Shown one piece after another: positions 9,495 through 22,340 of a stretch of 64,000 bases of DNA. The stretch's first letter is position 1. Every line of letters starts with the position of its first letter. The position numbers and the translations under genes are program-made. The notes under the pieces were generated by a model. It did not search any database. It saw nothing but the letters and a program-made list of their open reading frames with translations, and was not told the DNA's origin. The stretch is from Agrostemma githago (taxonomy: Eukaryota; Streptophyta; Magnoliopsida; Caryophyllales; Caryophyllaceae), in NCBI GenBank assembly GCA_958450325.1, contig OY288256.1, positions 12,742,557 through 12,806,556 of the forward strand, in the 5' to 3' direction.

Positions 9495-9703
9495 CTGTCG
9501 GCACTCGGTCGAGTGGCATTACTGGGGAGCTACTGACCACTTTTGGAGGGTCTACTCGACCGAGTTGGCTGATACCACTCGGTCGAGTGACCTCCAACTC
9601 GATCGAGTCAGGCGTGACTCGGTCGAGTGGTACACTTGACTGCTCTCTGCCTAGTTTTTTGGGGTCTACTCGATCGAGTGAGGTGGTGTTACTCGATCGA
9701 GTA
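9396..9703. repeat. Palindrome array inside the gag-protease linker, element 1
   Basis: About twelve 14-mers of the CACTCGATCGAGTG type, with end variants TACTCG and GACTCG, start near 9396, 9416, 9436, 9459, 9479, 9502, 9553, 9576, 9596, 9616, 9667 and 9690. Most steps are 20 or 23 bp. The reverse strand is translated, giving LDRV, LGRV and TRPS/TRSS-type peptide repeats. The unit 9416-9458 is directly duplicated as 9459-9501. Confidence 0.93.
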
Positions 9704-10669
9704 GCCTCAAATCGTGGCCTGCTCAACACTTCCTCGGCTAGCTCTTGCTTCTCCAACTCGGTCTCATCAACCACAACATACTCCTCGGGCATCTTCGGAC
9801 CGTCATATTGGGTTCCGCTTCTCAATGTGATCGCATTGGCTTGCTCGTGTGATTGTTCGCCTTGAGGAGGTAAAGCTCCCGGTGGCCTAGCTTGCTTTTG
9901 GGCGGCAAGTTGTGCTACTTGGGTATCTAGCATCTTGTTATGGGCAAGTATCTGGTTGACTTGAGTTTCAAGCTTATTATGGCTTTGGATACCTTGCATC
10001 AACAATGCTTTAATCTCCGCAAACTCGGTGTTGGTTGGAGCTTGAGCTTGAGCTTGGTTTTGGTTTTGTGGGATCGGTTGGAATTGTTGTTGGTTCCCCC
10101 ACCCTTGTTGGTTACCCCAAGGTTGGTTATTACCCCACTGTTGTTGGTTACCCCATCCTTGTTGGTTACCCCAATTTTGTTGCCCTCCTTGGAATTGTTG
10201 TCGGTTATTGCTATGGCTTTGGGAGGGTCGGTTATGGGGTGCTAGATAAGGGACGGTTTTGTTACCGCCGGGTGGTGGTGGGTTGAGCACGTTTTGACTC
10301 CTATAGGACAACAAGGACTTGTCATAGCCCGGTTGGTTCATGTAGGGTTGGTGTGGTCTCATGGATTGAAATGCATTCGCCGTTTCTAAACTCACACACT
10401 CTTGGGTATAATGACCCATATTCCCACAATTCTCACAAACAACCTCAGACATTGCATTAACTTGGTACATACCGCCTTGTTGTTGTAGTGGAATTATCCT
10501 CTTCAAAGGACAGTGCTTCGGATATATGCTCGTCGTCCGAATGTTCCACTGATTCTAATCTTTCTGTCTCAGCAATCTCCTTGTAGAATTTCCTAGACCT
10601 GCGGAGAGTTCTCTCTGGTTCAGGATCGAATGGTGGTACGTAGCCTGAAATTCGAGAGGACCTGGGCAT
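9448..10669 (-). pseudogene. Truncated, frameshifted gag of element 1
   Basis: The gag start at 10669 (MPRSSR, FDPEPERTLRR) matches the gag start of element 2. After about 60 residues (EEDNSTT) the sequence jumps directly to the segment before the zinc knuckle, in another frame, near 10490. The first frame stops at 10457; the second continues to 9448. The capsid-like region, about 270 residues in element 2, is missing. The zinc knuckle is intact (C-x2-C-x4-H-x4-C, 24-37 of the downstream frame), followed by Gln/Asn/Trp-rich repeats (WGNQQ) and a coiled segment. The frame then runs into the palindrome array and ends just after the 43-bp duplication. As written, no full Gag or Gag-Pol can be made without frameshifting. 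Confidence 0.85.
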
Positions 10670-10702
10670 ACGAGGAAACTACAAAAGAAAATGTGAGAAA
10701 CG

Positions 10703-10730
10703 GTCTCAAGGAACTGAAGTTCCTCGAGAC
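10703..10730 (-). other. Leader hairpin of element 1 (candidate packaging or dimerisation signal)
   Basis: A 12-bp stem, GTCTCAAGGAAC with GTTCCTCGAGAC on the plus strand, encloses a four-base loop. The single mismatch becomes a G-U pair in the minus-strand RNA. It lies between the primer site and the gag start. Element 2 has a perfect version of the same length at 59829-59856. Confidence 0.65.
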
Positions 10731-10779
10731 AAGCAATCTAAAGACTAAAACACAAAACAAGTAAATAAATAACACCGTC

Positions 10780-10797
10780 TCCCCGGCAACGGCGCCA
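10780..10797 (-). other. Primer binding site for tRNA-Asp, element 1
   Basis: The minus strand reads TGGCGCCGTTGCCGGGGA, the complement of the 3' end of plant tRNA-Asp including CCA. It begins five bases inside the 5' LTR, as expected for minus-strand DNA priming. Confidence 0.93.
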
Positions 10798-10802
10798 AAA
10801 TT

Positions 10803-12181
10803 TGATAGGGGTAGTCGTATCCCTAATCAAAGATACCCTAAGGTCCACTAACTAATGTAGATAGTGAAGTAGGGGTCGAACCACCAGGAGACGGGACTCA
10901 ATTACTTGCTCTAAGGTCTAGACTAAAGATTACGGGTCACTATTTTTCGGTTTGTTTGAGTGGACTAACAACTAATTGCTATAAGGTAAATCAATAATAA
11001 AAAGGACTAGGGTCTCAGGTTCACAATGAATGTCAATCGGGTCAGGGAGTCAATTAACAGGTCAATAATCGAACTGTCTAAGGTGTAGGTCCGGTCGGTA
11101 CTACTACAAACTTTAGAACTAAACTTAACCTGCGGTCGCTAGAATTAAGCTAGTCTACCCAAAATATCGTGACCTAATTAGTCCTTAACCCGGTCGGCGA
11201 AAAGTCCTAATTGTGATACTAACTAATTAATCCTGGCCAGTAATTAATCAATCAGAATTAAAAACAATATTCAGGCGACAGTTCATATAATCAGAGACAG
11301 GTCAATTTTCTATAACCCAATTAACCCCCATCGATCCCCTTAAACCCTAGATAAAAATTAGCTACTCATGATAATTATAATTAAATTACCAAAATACGAA
11401 TTGCAATTAAACATGATGAATGCGGATTAAATTAAACTACGAGACTGAAATCAGATAACTATGAAAACTAAGAACGAAATAAGACAATAATTGAACTAGA
11501 GAATTAAGACAAGAATTAAACTAGAGAATTGAAATTAGAATAAGAATTAAAATTAAAGTAGCGATACCGAACAATTTGAGATCTGAAAAAGGAAGAACGA
11601 AATACGATGAATCTCGCGAAGAACAACGGAATGAACATAGTCTTCTACCCTAAGCTAATGTAACGTAATATCTCTAGGAATAGAAAAAGTGATAAGTCAA
11701 AAAGTAGTCTGACAATCCACCTCCAACTGATTTAAAAGAAATCAGTTGGACTTACAAAACAAGCCCATAATTCTAATTAAAAGAAATCCAATCCGCGGCC
11801 TGAAAGCAAGGCACTCGATCGAGTACATGCGTGCACTCGATCGAGTGGATCCGTATCTGCAGTCTGATTCATCACGGAAATAGGCACTCGATCGAGTGCT
11901 TAGCACCACTCGATCGAGTGGGTGCTGCTGGGCTCGTAATTGAGCTATTCATTTGCTTCTTGGCTTTTTCGTTTTCTTCCTCGTCTTCCGTCCTCGTCTC
12001 GGCTACCCGGGTTATTACTCCAAAATGCGCTCGAAATTGCACTTAACCTACAAAATAGCACGAGAACCGACAGTATCGACTTTCTAATAGAAATCGACAT
12101 TAAACATATAATTATGGAAGAAGAAAAGCTCAAAAACGGTTGTCGGGGGACAATAAAATACGATATAAAATACGTTGATCA
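10803..12181 (-). repeat. 5' LTR of element 1 (1379 bp)
   Basis: Ends are TGATAGGGG at 10803 and TTGATCA at 12181 on the plus strand. It is collinear with 1-1367. In the transcription sense the palindromes (11920-11812) lie near the start of the LTR, followed by a perfect 11-bp hairpin (11723-11749) that could act in RNA 3' end formation. I see no convincing canonical TATA box. Confidence 0.95.
11812..11920. repeat. Palindrome cassette in the element 1 5' LTR
   Basis: Same four CTCGATCGAG sites and 22/51/22 spacing as at 998-1106. The base differences between the LTRs that fall here lie in spacers, not in the palindromes. Confidence 0.95.
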
Positions 12182-12440
12182 GATGGCTTTAAACTTTAAG
12201 TTGTGTGCTTTGCTCTTTGGACGGTGTTCCTTTCTCTTGTGCTCGTGGAAGCTCAATCGTGATTTTTGTAGCAAAACCTATCAAAATTGATAGAAAAACT
12301 ACCAAAACCACGTAAAACGCACAAGAGGGACGCTAATGCGAGAAGTATGCAAAATATGGCGATAATCGCACTCAAGACTCGCAAAACGAGGGAAAAACGG
12401 GTCTAAATGGGAGGAGAAACGGTCTAAAATTTAGCACACA
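12182..12440. other. Flank between element 1 and the purine-rich array
   Basis: A mixed-composition stretch with no gene recognised. It leads into array-like sequence at about 12440. Confidence 0.4.
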
Positions 12441-14858
12441 ACAGACACACTCTCACTGAACTGCATGCCAAAATCAAAAGTTATATATAGAGACGAGTCT
12501 TGGCTGATGAAACGGAGAAGAGAACGAATAATGAGATGTGAAGGACGACGAAAAATGATCTTAGTGGACGAGGAAGGTGGAATAAGAAACAATTAAAGAA
12601 GAGAAGTGAGGTGAGGTGATAAAGAGAAGGGAGCGTGTGGGAGGAAGGGGTAAGGAATCAGATAGGTGGAAAGAGTTGAGATGATGACATACTCGCTGAA
12701 ATAGATGACAAAAGCAATCCATATGGAAGAATAAATCTTAGATAATGAGGAGCAGGAGTAGGAAAGGAAGAATGAGCAAGAAGGAGAATATGAAAACGAG
12801 AAGCTAGATGAGAAGGGAAAATGATCTTAGTAGTTGCGCATGGGCTACAAGAAAGGAAGTAGCATTAGGGGAATAAGGATGCAATATAGTGAGATAAAAA
12901 GCCATCGAGGACGTCAGGGTAAGATGAGTGGAGGTGCGAACCCTTGCTGAAATAGATAACAAAACACAGTCATATGTAAGGATTAATCTTGAATGGTGAG
13001 GACGATCATAAAATGATGCAAAGTAAGGAAAATGGGGAAGACGAAAGAGGTAGGAGAAGGTGAATGATGAAGAAAACTGATCTTAGTAAACGGAAAGAAG
13101 GAACATGAAAAAGGCAGAACGAGACGAGGGTTAGTTCAAGGATCAAGTAGTTAAGGAGTTAAAGGTACGACACACTCGCTAGACTAGATGACAAGATTAA
13201 GTCATATTACTTATATGAGGAGCGGGGGTGGGAGAGGAGGGATGAAGAAATAGGACAGAAAAGGAGAAAGGGATATGAATGGTGGCAGACGAAGAGGACA
13301 ACTGATCTTAGTAGAAGACAATGGTGAACCGAAAGAGGAGGAACAGTAGGGGAATCCTCACTAAACTAAATGACAAAAGCGAGACATATTTAAGAATGAG
13401 TCTTAGATCATGAGGAGAGAGTGAGGGCACATAGGAGAAAATGAAGGTAAGGGCAGTTAGATGCGGTCTACTAGGCATAGTAGGAAAGGGAAGAGAAAAG
13501 GGATGTATCTATAAACTCCTTAAATGCACCAAGTTTCAAAACTATGAGAAACTATCCTTTATGAACAGTAGCTTCACGTGCTCCTCATGTGACCCGCTCT
13601 GCCTCCCCTGCTTCTTCTCTTCCTCCCCTACTGCTTCCTCCTCTGGCTTAAGTAACTAGGCATAGGTAACCAAAAAGAGAGTAGCGTTAGGGGAAGAAGA
13701 ATACAAAAAAGTGAGACAAAAGGACATGAAGGGCGTGAAGGGTAAGATGAGGAGAAGGAACGAAACGTTACTGAACTGCAAAACAAAAGATAGTCATATG
13801 TAAGGGTGAATCTTGAATGAGGAGGAGGAGCGGAGACGGGAGAGGAGGGACGGATATGGGAAAGGGAATGAGATAGGGATATGAAGGTAGATGAGGAGGA
13901 CAACCAATATTAGTAGTAGGTAATGGTGAACAGGAAGAAGAGGAACATTAGAGGAAAGTGGGGGGGAAAGGAGAAGGCTCGGGGGAACACTAAGGGTAAA
14001 CTAAACTAAATGACAAGAGCAAAACCTATTTAAGGATGAATCTTAGATCGTTATGAGGGAGGCACATGGGGGAAGGAAGAAGATAAGGGCATGTAAATGA
14101 GGGGTACGAGGAGAAGGCATTGTGGAAAGGGGAAAGGAAAATGGGATGTATATAAGAAGAACTGGTAGACGAGAAGGAGTAACGTATAGAGGAACAACAT
14201 TAGAGGGAGAGACAATTGTCGTAATATTGTTAAAATAGCCTTGACCCTCTCGGGCCCGTTTGAAATTTTGGGTCAGTGGTGAATGATCTTAGTAGCTGGG
14301 CATAAGTAACCAGAAAGAAAGTAGCGTTAGGGGAAGAAGAATACAAAAAACTGAGACAAAAGGATGTAAAGGGCGTGAAGGGTAAGATGAGTGGAAGGAA
14401 CGAACCATTGCTGAACTTGATAACAAAAGATAGTCATATATAAGGATGAATCTCGAATAATGAGGAAGAGCAGAGGCAGGAGACGAGGGACAGATAAGAG
14501 AAAGGGGAGGAAATGGGGAATTTGAAGGTGGTAGATGAGGAGGACAACCGATCTTTGTAGGAGGTAAGGGTGAACAGGAAGAAGAGGAACATTAGAGAAA
14601 AGTGAGGGGGGAAAAGAAGAAGAGTCGGGGGATGCTAAGGGTAAACTAAACTAAATGACAAAAGCGAGGCCTATTTAAGGATGAATCTTAGATCGTGATG
14701 AGGACAAGGCACATGGGAAAGGAATAAGATAAGGACATGTAGATGAGGGGTACGAGGAGAAGGCATGGTGGAAAAGGGAAGGAAAAAAGGGATGTTTATG
14801 AGGAAAACTGATAGACGAGAAGGATAACTATGAGGGAAACATTAGGAAATACAGAAAG

Positions 14859-14890
<32 letters not shown>
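14859..14890 (+). repeat. A32 homopolymer inside the array
   Basis: A run of 32 A residues. The equivalent place in the second higher-order copy (about 19840-19850) has only a short A-rich run, so it expanded after the duplication or is an assembly-sensitive tract. Confidence 0.9.
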
Positions 14891-14892
<2 letters not shown>

Positions 14893-17514
14893 AGGATATG
14901 AGGGAGTGCATGAGAAGAATGGTGCAACATAAGAAGGATAGAAACGGTTGAATGAAAGAAACTATCTAAAATAGATGACAAGAGAAAGTCATATTTAATT
15001 ATGAATTTAAGAAGGATTGTAGGAGAACGAGAAAGGTAAAAAAAAAAGGAGGTGGGAGAAATTAAAAATGATCATAGTAGATAAAGAAGTGGGGGCAATA
15101 AGAAGGAGGGCTTTAGGGGGAGATGAGAAGGGGGAGATGTAGGAAAAGGAGGAGAAGGGGAAGGACAAAAGGATGAAGAGGAGGAATAGATTACTAATGA
15201 GATGTGAAGGATGATGAAAAGTGATCTAAGTGGACGAGACGAGAAAGGAGGAATAAGAAAAGGAATGTTAAAAAGGGGGATGGTGAGGTGATAAGAAGAG
15301 AGTAGTGTGTGGAAAGAGGGAGTATGAAATCTGATAGGTTGAAACAGTTGAAATGATGACATAATCGCTAAAATAAATGACAAAAACACTTCATTTGGAA
15401 AAATGAATCTTAGACGATGTCAAGCAAAAGGAGGAAAGTAAGGAGCGGGAAGAGGAATAAGAAGACGAAAAGCTGGACAAGAAGGACGAATGATCTTGGT
15501 AGGTGGACATAAGCAACCAGAAAAAAAAGTATCGTTAGGGGAAGAAGAATACGAAAGAGTTAAACGAAAAGACGTGAAGGGTAAGATTAGTGAAAGGGAC
15601 GAACCATTGCTGAACTAGATAACCAAAGATAGTCATATATAAGGATGAATCTTGAATGATGAGGAGGAGTTGGCGGAAGAGGAGGGACGGATAAGGGAAG
15701 GGGAAGGAGATGTGGATATGAAAGTGGTAGAGGAGGAGGACAACAGATCTTAGTAGGACGTGATGGTGAATAGGAAGAAGAGGAACATTAGAGAAAAGTG
15801 AGGGGGAAAAGGAGAAGGGTCGGGGGAAACACTAAGGGTAAACTAGACTAAATGACAAAAGCAGGGCCTATTTAATGATTAATCTTATATCGTGAGGAGG
15901 GGGAGGCACATGGGGGAATGAAGAAAATAAGAGCATCTAGATGAGGGGTACGAGGATAAGGCTTGATGGAAAAGGGAAGGGAAAATGGGATGTATATGAG
16001 GAAAATCGATAGACGAGCAAGAGGAACGTATGGAGGAACAACATTAGGGAGACAGACAAGTGAAAGAAGTTGGGGCTAAGGGACGATACCCACACTGATC
16101 TGATGACCAACACAAGTTATTTTAAGCATGTGTCTTAGATTACAAAGAGGGAAAGAAGAAGGAGAAGTTGTTCTAAGTTTCTTCCAATTTTGCTCCCACC
16201 GATGGGAAATTTTATATATAGAAACGAATCTTAGCTGATGAGAAATATAAGGGAAAGGATAATGAAGTGTGAAGGATGATGAAAAATGATCTTAGTGGTA
16301 CGGGAGAGAGGGATGAGAAAAATAATGTTAAAGAGGGGGGTGAGGTGATAAGGAGGGAGGAGCGTGTAGGAGGAGAGAGTATGGAATCTGATAGTTTGAA
16401 ACAGTTCAAATGATGACATAATCGCTAAAATAAATGACAAAAATACTTTATCTGGAAAAATAAATCTTAGACAGTGACGAGCAGAAGGAGGAAAGTAAGG
16501 AGCAAGAAAAAAAATGAGAAGATGAAAAGCTGGACAAGAAGGATGAATGATCTTGGCAGCTGGGCATAAGCAACCAGAAAGAAAGTATCGTTAGGAGAAG
16601 AAGAATACAAAGGAGTGAAACAAAAGGACGTGAAGGGCGTGAAGGGTAAGATGAGTGAAAGGGACGAACTGTTGCTGAACTTGATAACAAAAGATAGTCA
16701 TATATAAGGATGAATCTCGAATGATGAGGAGGAGCGGAGGCGGGATAGGAGGGACGGATAAGAGAAATGGGAGGAAATGGGGAATATGAAGGTGGTAGAT
16801 GAGGAGGACAACCGATATTAGTAGGAGGTAATGATGAACAGGAAGAAGAGAAACATTAGATAAAAGTGAAGGGAAAAAGGATAAGAGTCGGAGGGACACT
16901 AAGGGTAAACTTAACTAAATGACAAAAACGAGGCCTATTTAAGGATGAATCTTAGATCGTTATGAGGAGGAGGCACATGGGGAAGGAAGAAGATAAGGAC
17001 ACGTAGATGAGGGGTACAAGGAGAAGGCATGGTGTAAAAGGGAAGGGAAAATGAGATATTTATGAGGAAAACTGATAGACGAGAAGGATAACTATGAGGA
17101 AAACATTAGGAACAAACGAAAAACAGAAGGATATGAGGGAGTGCATGAGAATAATGGTGAAACATAAGAGGGATAGAAATGGTTGAATGAAAGAAACTAT
17201 CTAAAATAGATGACAAAAGAAAATCATATTTAATAATGAATTTAAGAAGGATTGTAGGATGAATAGAAAGGTAAAAAAAAGGAGGTGGAGAAAAATGAAA
17301 ATTGATCATTGTAGGTATAGAAGTGGGAGTAATAAGAGGGAGGGTTCTAGGGGGAGGTGAGAAGGGTGGGAGAGGTGAGAGGAGGAGGAGAAGTTGGGGC
17401 TAAGGGACAATTCCCTCACTGAACTAATGACAAAAACAAGTTATATTTAGGCATGTCTCTTAGATTACAAAGAGGGAAAGAAGAAGAAGTCATTCCAATT
17501 TTCTCCCAATTTTG

Positions 17515-17835
17515 ATGACTACACATCAAGGTAGGCATAATAATTTTGAAAGGTATTGATACTAATTACGATTGTTATTCATGATGAAACTTTAGGATTA
17601 GGGACTTTAGTTGACTTAAACAGCAAAGTAAATTGTCAACGTGCACAATGTTTCCTGGCCAAATGAAAATCATCACATTATGCCTAAGACGATTATTTTA
17701 GGTCATTCTAAGTAAGAAAACCATTTAACTAAACAGAGTAAACGGACTTTATCTGTTTCAAAGGTCTAAACTAATATCGTGTTTGAATAAAGTTCTAAAT
17801 ATGAGGGGAATAAAGTTTTAAAATATTAGGAAAAA
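17515..17835. other. Non-purine insertion within the array
   Basis: About 320 bp of ordinary mixed sequence interrupts the purine-rich pattern and has no counterpart in the second higher-order copy. No terminal repeats or coding potential seen. Confidence 0.5.
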
Positions 17836-18640
17836 CAAGATCAGAAGAGAAGGATATGAGGGAGTGCATAAGAAGAATGATGAGACATAAGAGGAATAGA
17901 AAAAGTTGAATGAAAGAAACTATCTAAAATAGATGACAAAAGAAAATCATATTTAATTCTGATTTTAAGAAGGATTGTAGGAGGATGAGAAAGGTAAAAA
18001 AGAAGGTGGAGGAAAATGAAAAATGATCATAGTAGATGAAGAAATGAGGACAATAAGAGGGAGAGCTTCAGGGGGAGGTGAGAAGGGGGAGAGATGTGGG
18101 AAGAGGAGGGGAAGGGAAGGACAAAAGGATGAAGAGGAGGAATAGATTAATCTTAGTAACGGAAAAATAAGAAAATGATCGAAAGAGGAGAAACATTAAG
18201 GAGAGATAAATAAGTGTCGGAGATATGGTGAATCATGTGAGGAATGGAAGGTATTGAAGGCACACACTTTCACTAAAGTACATGAAAAAGAAATTTTATA
18301 TATAGAAGCGAATCTTAGCTACTGAGGACGATAAGGGAAAGGATAGTGAAGTGTGAAGGATGATGGAAAATGATCTTAGTGGACGGGGAAGGGGGAGTAA
18401 GAAAAAGAATGTTAAAGAGGAGAAGTGAGGTGATAAGGAGAAAAGGAGTGTCTGGGAGGAGGGGGTATGGAATTTGATATGTTGAAACAGTTGAAATGAT
18501 GACATAATCGCTAAAATAAATGACAAAGACACTTCATTTGGAAAAATGAATCTCAGACGATGACGAACAAAAGGAGGAAAGTAAGAAGCGAGAAGGGGAA
18601 TAAGAAGACGAAAAGCTGGACAAGAAGGATGAATGATCTT

Positions 18641-21600
18641 AGTAGCTGGGCATAAGTAACCAGAAAGAAATTGGCGTTAGGGGAAGAAGAATACAAAAAA
18701 GTGAGACAAAAGGACGTGAAGGGCGTGAAGGGTAAGATGAGTAGAAGGAATGAACCGTTACTGAACTGCAAAACAAAAGATAGCCATATGTAAGGGTGAA
18801 TCTTGAATGAGGACGATGAGCGGAGACGGGAGGGGAGGGACGGATATGGGAAGGGGAATGAGATAGGGATATGAAGGTGGTAGATAAGGAGGACAACCGA
18901 TATTAGTAGTAGGTAATAGTGAACAGGAAGAAGAGGAACATTAGAGAAAAGTGGGGGGGGAAAGGAGAAGGCTCGGGGACACTAAGGGTAAACTAAACTA
19001 AATGACAAGAGCAAGACCTATTTAAGGATTAATCTTAGATCGTGATGAGGGGGGCACATGGGGGAAGGAAGAAGATAAGGGCATGTAGATGAGGGGTACG
19101 AGGAGAAGGCATGGTAGAAAGGGGAAAGGAAAATGGGATGTATATGAGAAGAACTGGTAGACGAGAAGGAGTAACGTATAGAGGAACAACATTAGGGGGA
19201 GAGACAATTGTCGTAATACTGTTAAAATAGGCTTGACCCTCTTGGTCCCGTTTGAAATTTTGGGTCAGTGATGAATGATCTTAGTTGCTGGGCATAAGTA
19301 ACCAGAAAGAAAGTAGCGTTAGGGGAAGAAGAATACAGAAAACTGAGACAAAAGGATGTGAAAGGCGTGAAGGGTAAGATGAGTGGAAGGAACGAACCGT
19401 TGCTGAATTTGATAACAAAAGATAGTCATATATAAGGATGAATCTCGAATAATGAGGAGGAGCGGAGGCGGGAGAGGAGGGATAGATAAGAGAAAGGGGA
19501 GGAAATGGGGAATTTGAAGTTGGTAGATGAGGAGGACAACCGATCTTAGTAGGAGGTAACGGTGAACAGGAAGAAGAGGAACATTAGAGAAAAGTGAGGG
19601 GAAAAAGGAGAAGAGTCGGGGGGACAGTAAGGTTAAACTAAACTAAATGACAAAAGCAAGGCCTATTTAAGGATGAATCTTAGATCGTGATGAGGAGGAG
19701 GCACATGGGGAAGGAAGAAGATAAGGACATGTAGATGAGGGGTACAAGGAGAAGGCATGGTGGAAAAGGAAAGGGAAAATGGGATGTTCATGAGGAAAAC
19801 TGATAGACGAGAAGGATAACTATGAGGGAAACATTAGGAAAAACAAAAAAGGAAGGATATGAGGGAGTGCATGAGAAGAATAGTGAAACATAAGAGGGAT
19901 AGAAAAGGTTGAATGAAAGAAACTATCTAAAATAGTTGACAAAAGAAAATCATATTTAATTCTGAATTTAAGAAGGATTGTAGGAGGATGAGAAAGGTAA
20001 AAAAGAAGGTGGAGGAAAATGAAAAATGATCATAATAGATGAGGAAGTGGGGGCAATAAGAGGGAGGGCTTTAGAGGGAGGTGAGAGGGGGGAGATGTGG
20101 GAAGAGGAGGAGAAGGGAAGGACAAAAGGATGAAGAGGATGAATAGATTAATAATGAGGTGTAAAGGATGATGAAAAGTGATCTAAGTGGACGAGACGAG
20201 GAAGGAGGAATAAGAAAAGGAATGTTAAAAGGGAGGGTGGTGAGGTGATAAGAAGAGAATAGTGTGTGGAAGGAGGGGGTATGAAATCTGATAGGTTGAA
20301 ACGGTTGAAATGATGACATAATCGCTAAAATAAATGACAGAAACACTTCATTTGGAAAAATGAATCTTAGACGATGTCAAGCAAAAGGAGGAAAGTAAGG
20401 AGCGGGAAGGGGAATAAGAAGACGAGAAGCTGGACAAGAAGGACGAATAATCTTGGTAGGTGGACATAAGCAACCAGAAAAAAGTAACGTTAGGGGAAGA
20501 AGAATACGAAAGAGTGAAACAAAACGACGTGAAGGGTAAGATTAGTGGAAGGGGCGAACCATTGTTGAACTAGATAATCAAAGATATTCATATATAAGGA
20601 TGAATCTTGAATGATGAGGAGGAGCGGAGGCGGGAGAAAAGGGACGGATAAGGGAAGGGGAAGGAGATGTGGATATGAAAGTGGTAGATGAGGAGGACAA
20701 CCGATCTTAGTAGGACGGGATGGTGAATAGGTAGAAGAGGAACATTAGAGAAAAGTGAGGGGAAAAAGAAGAAGGGTCGGGGGAAACACTTAGGGTAAAC
20801 TAAACTAAATGACAGAAGCAGGGTCTATTTAATGATGAATCTTGGATCGAGAGGAGGGGGAGGCACTGAGAGAGAAGGAAGAAGATAAAGGGCATGTAGA
20901 TGAGGGGTACGAGGAGAACGCTTGGTGGAAAAGGGAAGGGAAAATGTGATGTATATGAGGAAAATCGATAGAAGAGTAGGAGGAACGTATAAAGGAACAA
21001 CGTTAGGGAGAGAGACAAGTGAAAGAAGTTGGGTCTAAGGGACGATACCCTCACCGAACTGATGACCAAAACAAGTTATTTTAAGCATGTGTCTTAGATT
21101 ACAAAGAGGGAAAGAAGAAGGAGAAGTTATTCTAAGTTTCTCCCAATTTTGCTCCCAACGATGGGAAATTTCATATATGAAAACGAATCTTAGCTGATGA
21201 GAAAGATAAGGGAAAGGATAATGAAGTGTGAAGGATGATGAAAAAAGATCTTAGTGGCTTGGTACAGGAGAGAGGGATGAGAAAAATAATGTTAAAGAGG
21301 GGGGGTGAGGTGATAAGGAGGGAGGAGCATGTGGGAGGAGAGAGTATGGAATCTGATAGTTTGAAACAGTTCAAATGATGACATAATCGCTAAAATAAAT
21401 GACAAAAACACTATATCTGGAAAAATAAATCTTAGGCAGTGACGAGCAGAAGGAGGAAAGTAAGGAGCAAGAAAAGGAATGAGAAGACGAAAAGCTGGAC
21501 AAGAAAGATGAATGATCTTGGTAGATGGGCATAAGCAACCAGAAAGAAAGTAGCGTTAGGAGAAGAAGAATACAAAGGAGTGAAACAAAATGACGTGAAG

Positions 21601-22340
21601 GGCGTGAAGGGTAAGATAAGTGAAAGGGACGTACCGTTGCTGAACTTGATAACAAAAGATAGTCATATATAAGGATGGATCTTGATTGATGAGGAGGAGG
21701 GGAGGCAGGAGAGGAGGGACGGTTAAGAGAAATGGGAGGAAATAGGGAATATGAAGGTGATAGATGAGGAGGACAGCCGATCTTAGTAGGAGGTAACGGT
21801 AAACAGGAAGAAGAGGAACATTAGAGAAAAGTGTGGGGAAAAAGGAGAAGAGTCGGGGGACAGTAAGGTTAAACTAAACTAAATGACAAAAGCAAGGCCT
21901 ATTTAAGGATGAATCTTAGATCGTGATGAGGAGGAGGCACATGGGGAAGGAAGAAGATAAGAACATGTAGATGAGGGGTACGAGGAGAAGGCATGGTGGA
22001 AAAGGGAAGGGAAAGTTGGATGTTTATGAGGAAAACTGATAGACGAGAACGATAACTATGAGGGAAACATTAGGAAAAAAAGGATATGAGGGAGTGCATG
22101 AGAAGAATGGTGAAACATAAGAAGGATAGAAACGGTTCAATGAACGAAATTATCTAAAATAGATGACAAAAGAAAGTCATATTTAATTCTGAATTTAAAA
22201 AGGATTGTAGGAGGATGAGAAAGCTAAAAAAAGGAGGTGGAGGAAATTAAAAATGATCATAGTTGATGAAGAAGTGAGGGCAATAAGAAGGAGGGCTTTA
22301 GGGGGAGGTGATAAGGGGGGAAGGGGTGGGAAGAGGAGTG
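18641..22340. repeat. Second, partial copy of the ~5-kb higher-order unit
   Basis: This follows the first copy block by block until about 22250, after which it matches the 18030-18300 part of the first copy instead. From about 22500 to 23050 the array decays into divergent subunits. Confidence 0.75.

Larger units (their letters stand above)
1..12181 (-). mobile_element. Athila-type Ty3/Gypsy LTR retrotransposon (element 1)
   Basis: The element reads on the minus strand: 5' LTR 10803-12181, primer site, broken gag, pol, a 3' ORF, polypurine tract, 3' LTR 1-1367. The LTRs align without net length change and differ at about ten positions by eye, so insertion is fairly recent. The tRNA-Asp primer site, the gag-PR-RT-RH-IN order without a visible chromodomain, and the large ORF downstream of pol are typical of the Athila lineage. 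The left edge of the window cuts about 12 bp from the 3' LTR, so the target duplication cannot be checked; the right flank begins GATGG. The full element would be about 12.2 kb. Gag is damaged twice, so the copy is probably not autonomous. Confidence 0.93.
13650..18640. repeat. First copy of the ~5-kb higher-order unit
   Basis: Landmarks at 13654, 14296, 15504 and 16560 recur at 18648, 19290, 20460 and 21526, with offsets between 4956 and 4994. A distinctive non-purine stretch at about 14220-14280 (TTGACCCTCTCGGGCCCG) recurs at about 19211-19271 with only a few mismatches. This copy has extra sequence at about 17340-18030. Confidence 0.8.

Noticed and set aside
9396..9703. CRISPR-like pattern of short repeats with spacers
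   Set aside because: The sites are 14-bp palindromes with 6-9-bp gaps, the gaps repeat, the region is translated as part of a retrotransposon, and the genome is a plant.
10780..10797. tRNA-Asp gene
   Set aside because: Only the last 18 nucleotides match; this is the primer binding site, and the same holds at 59894-59911.
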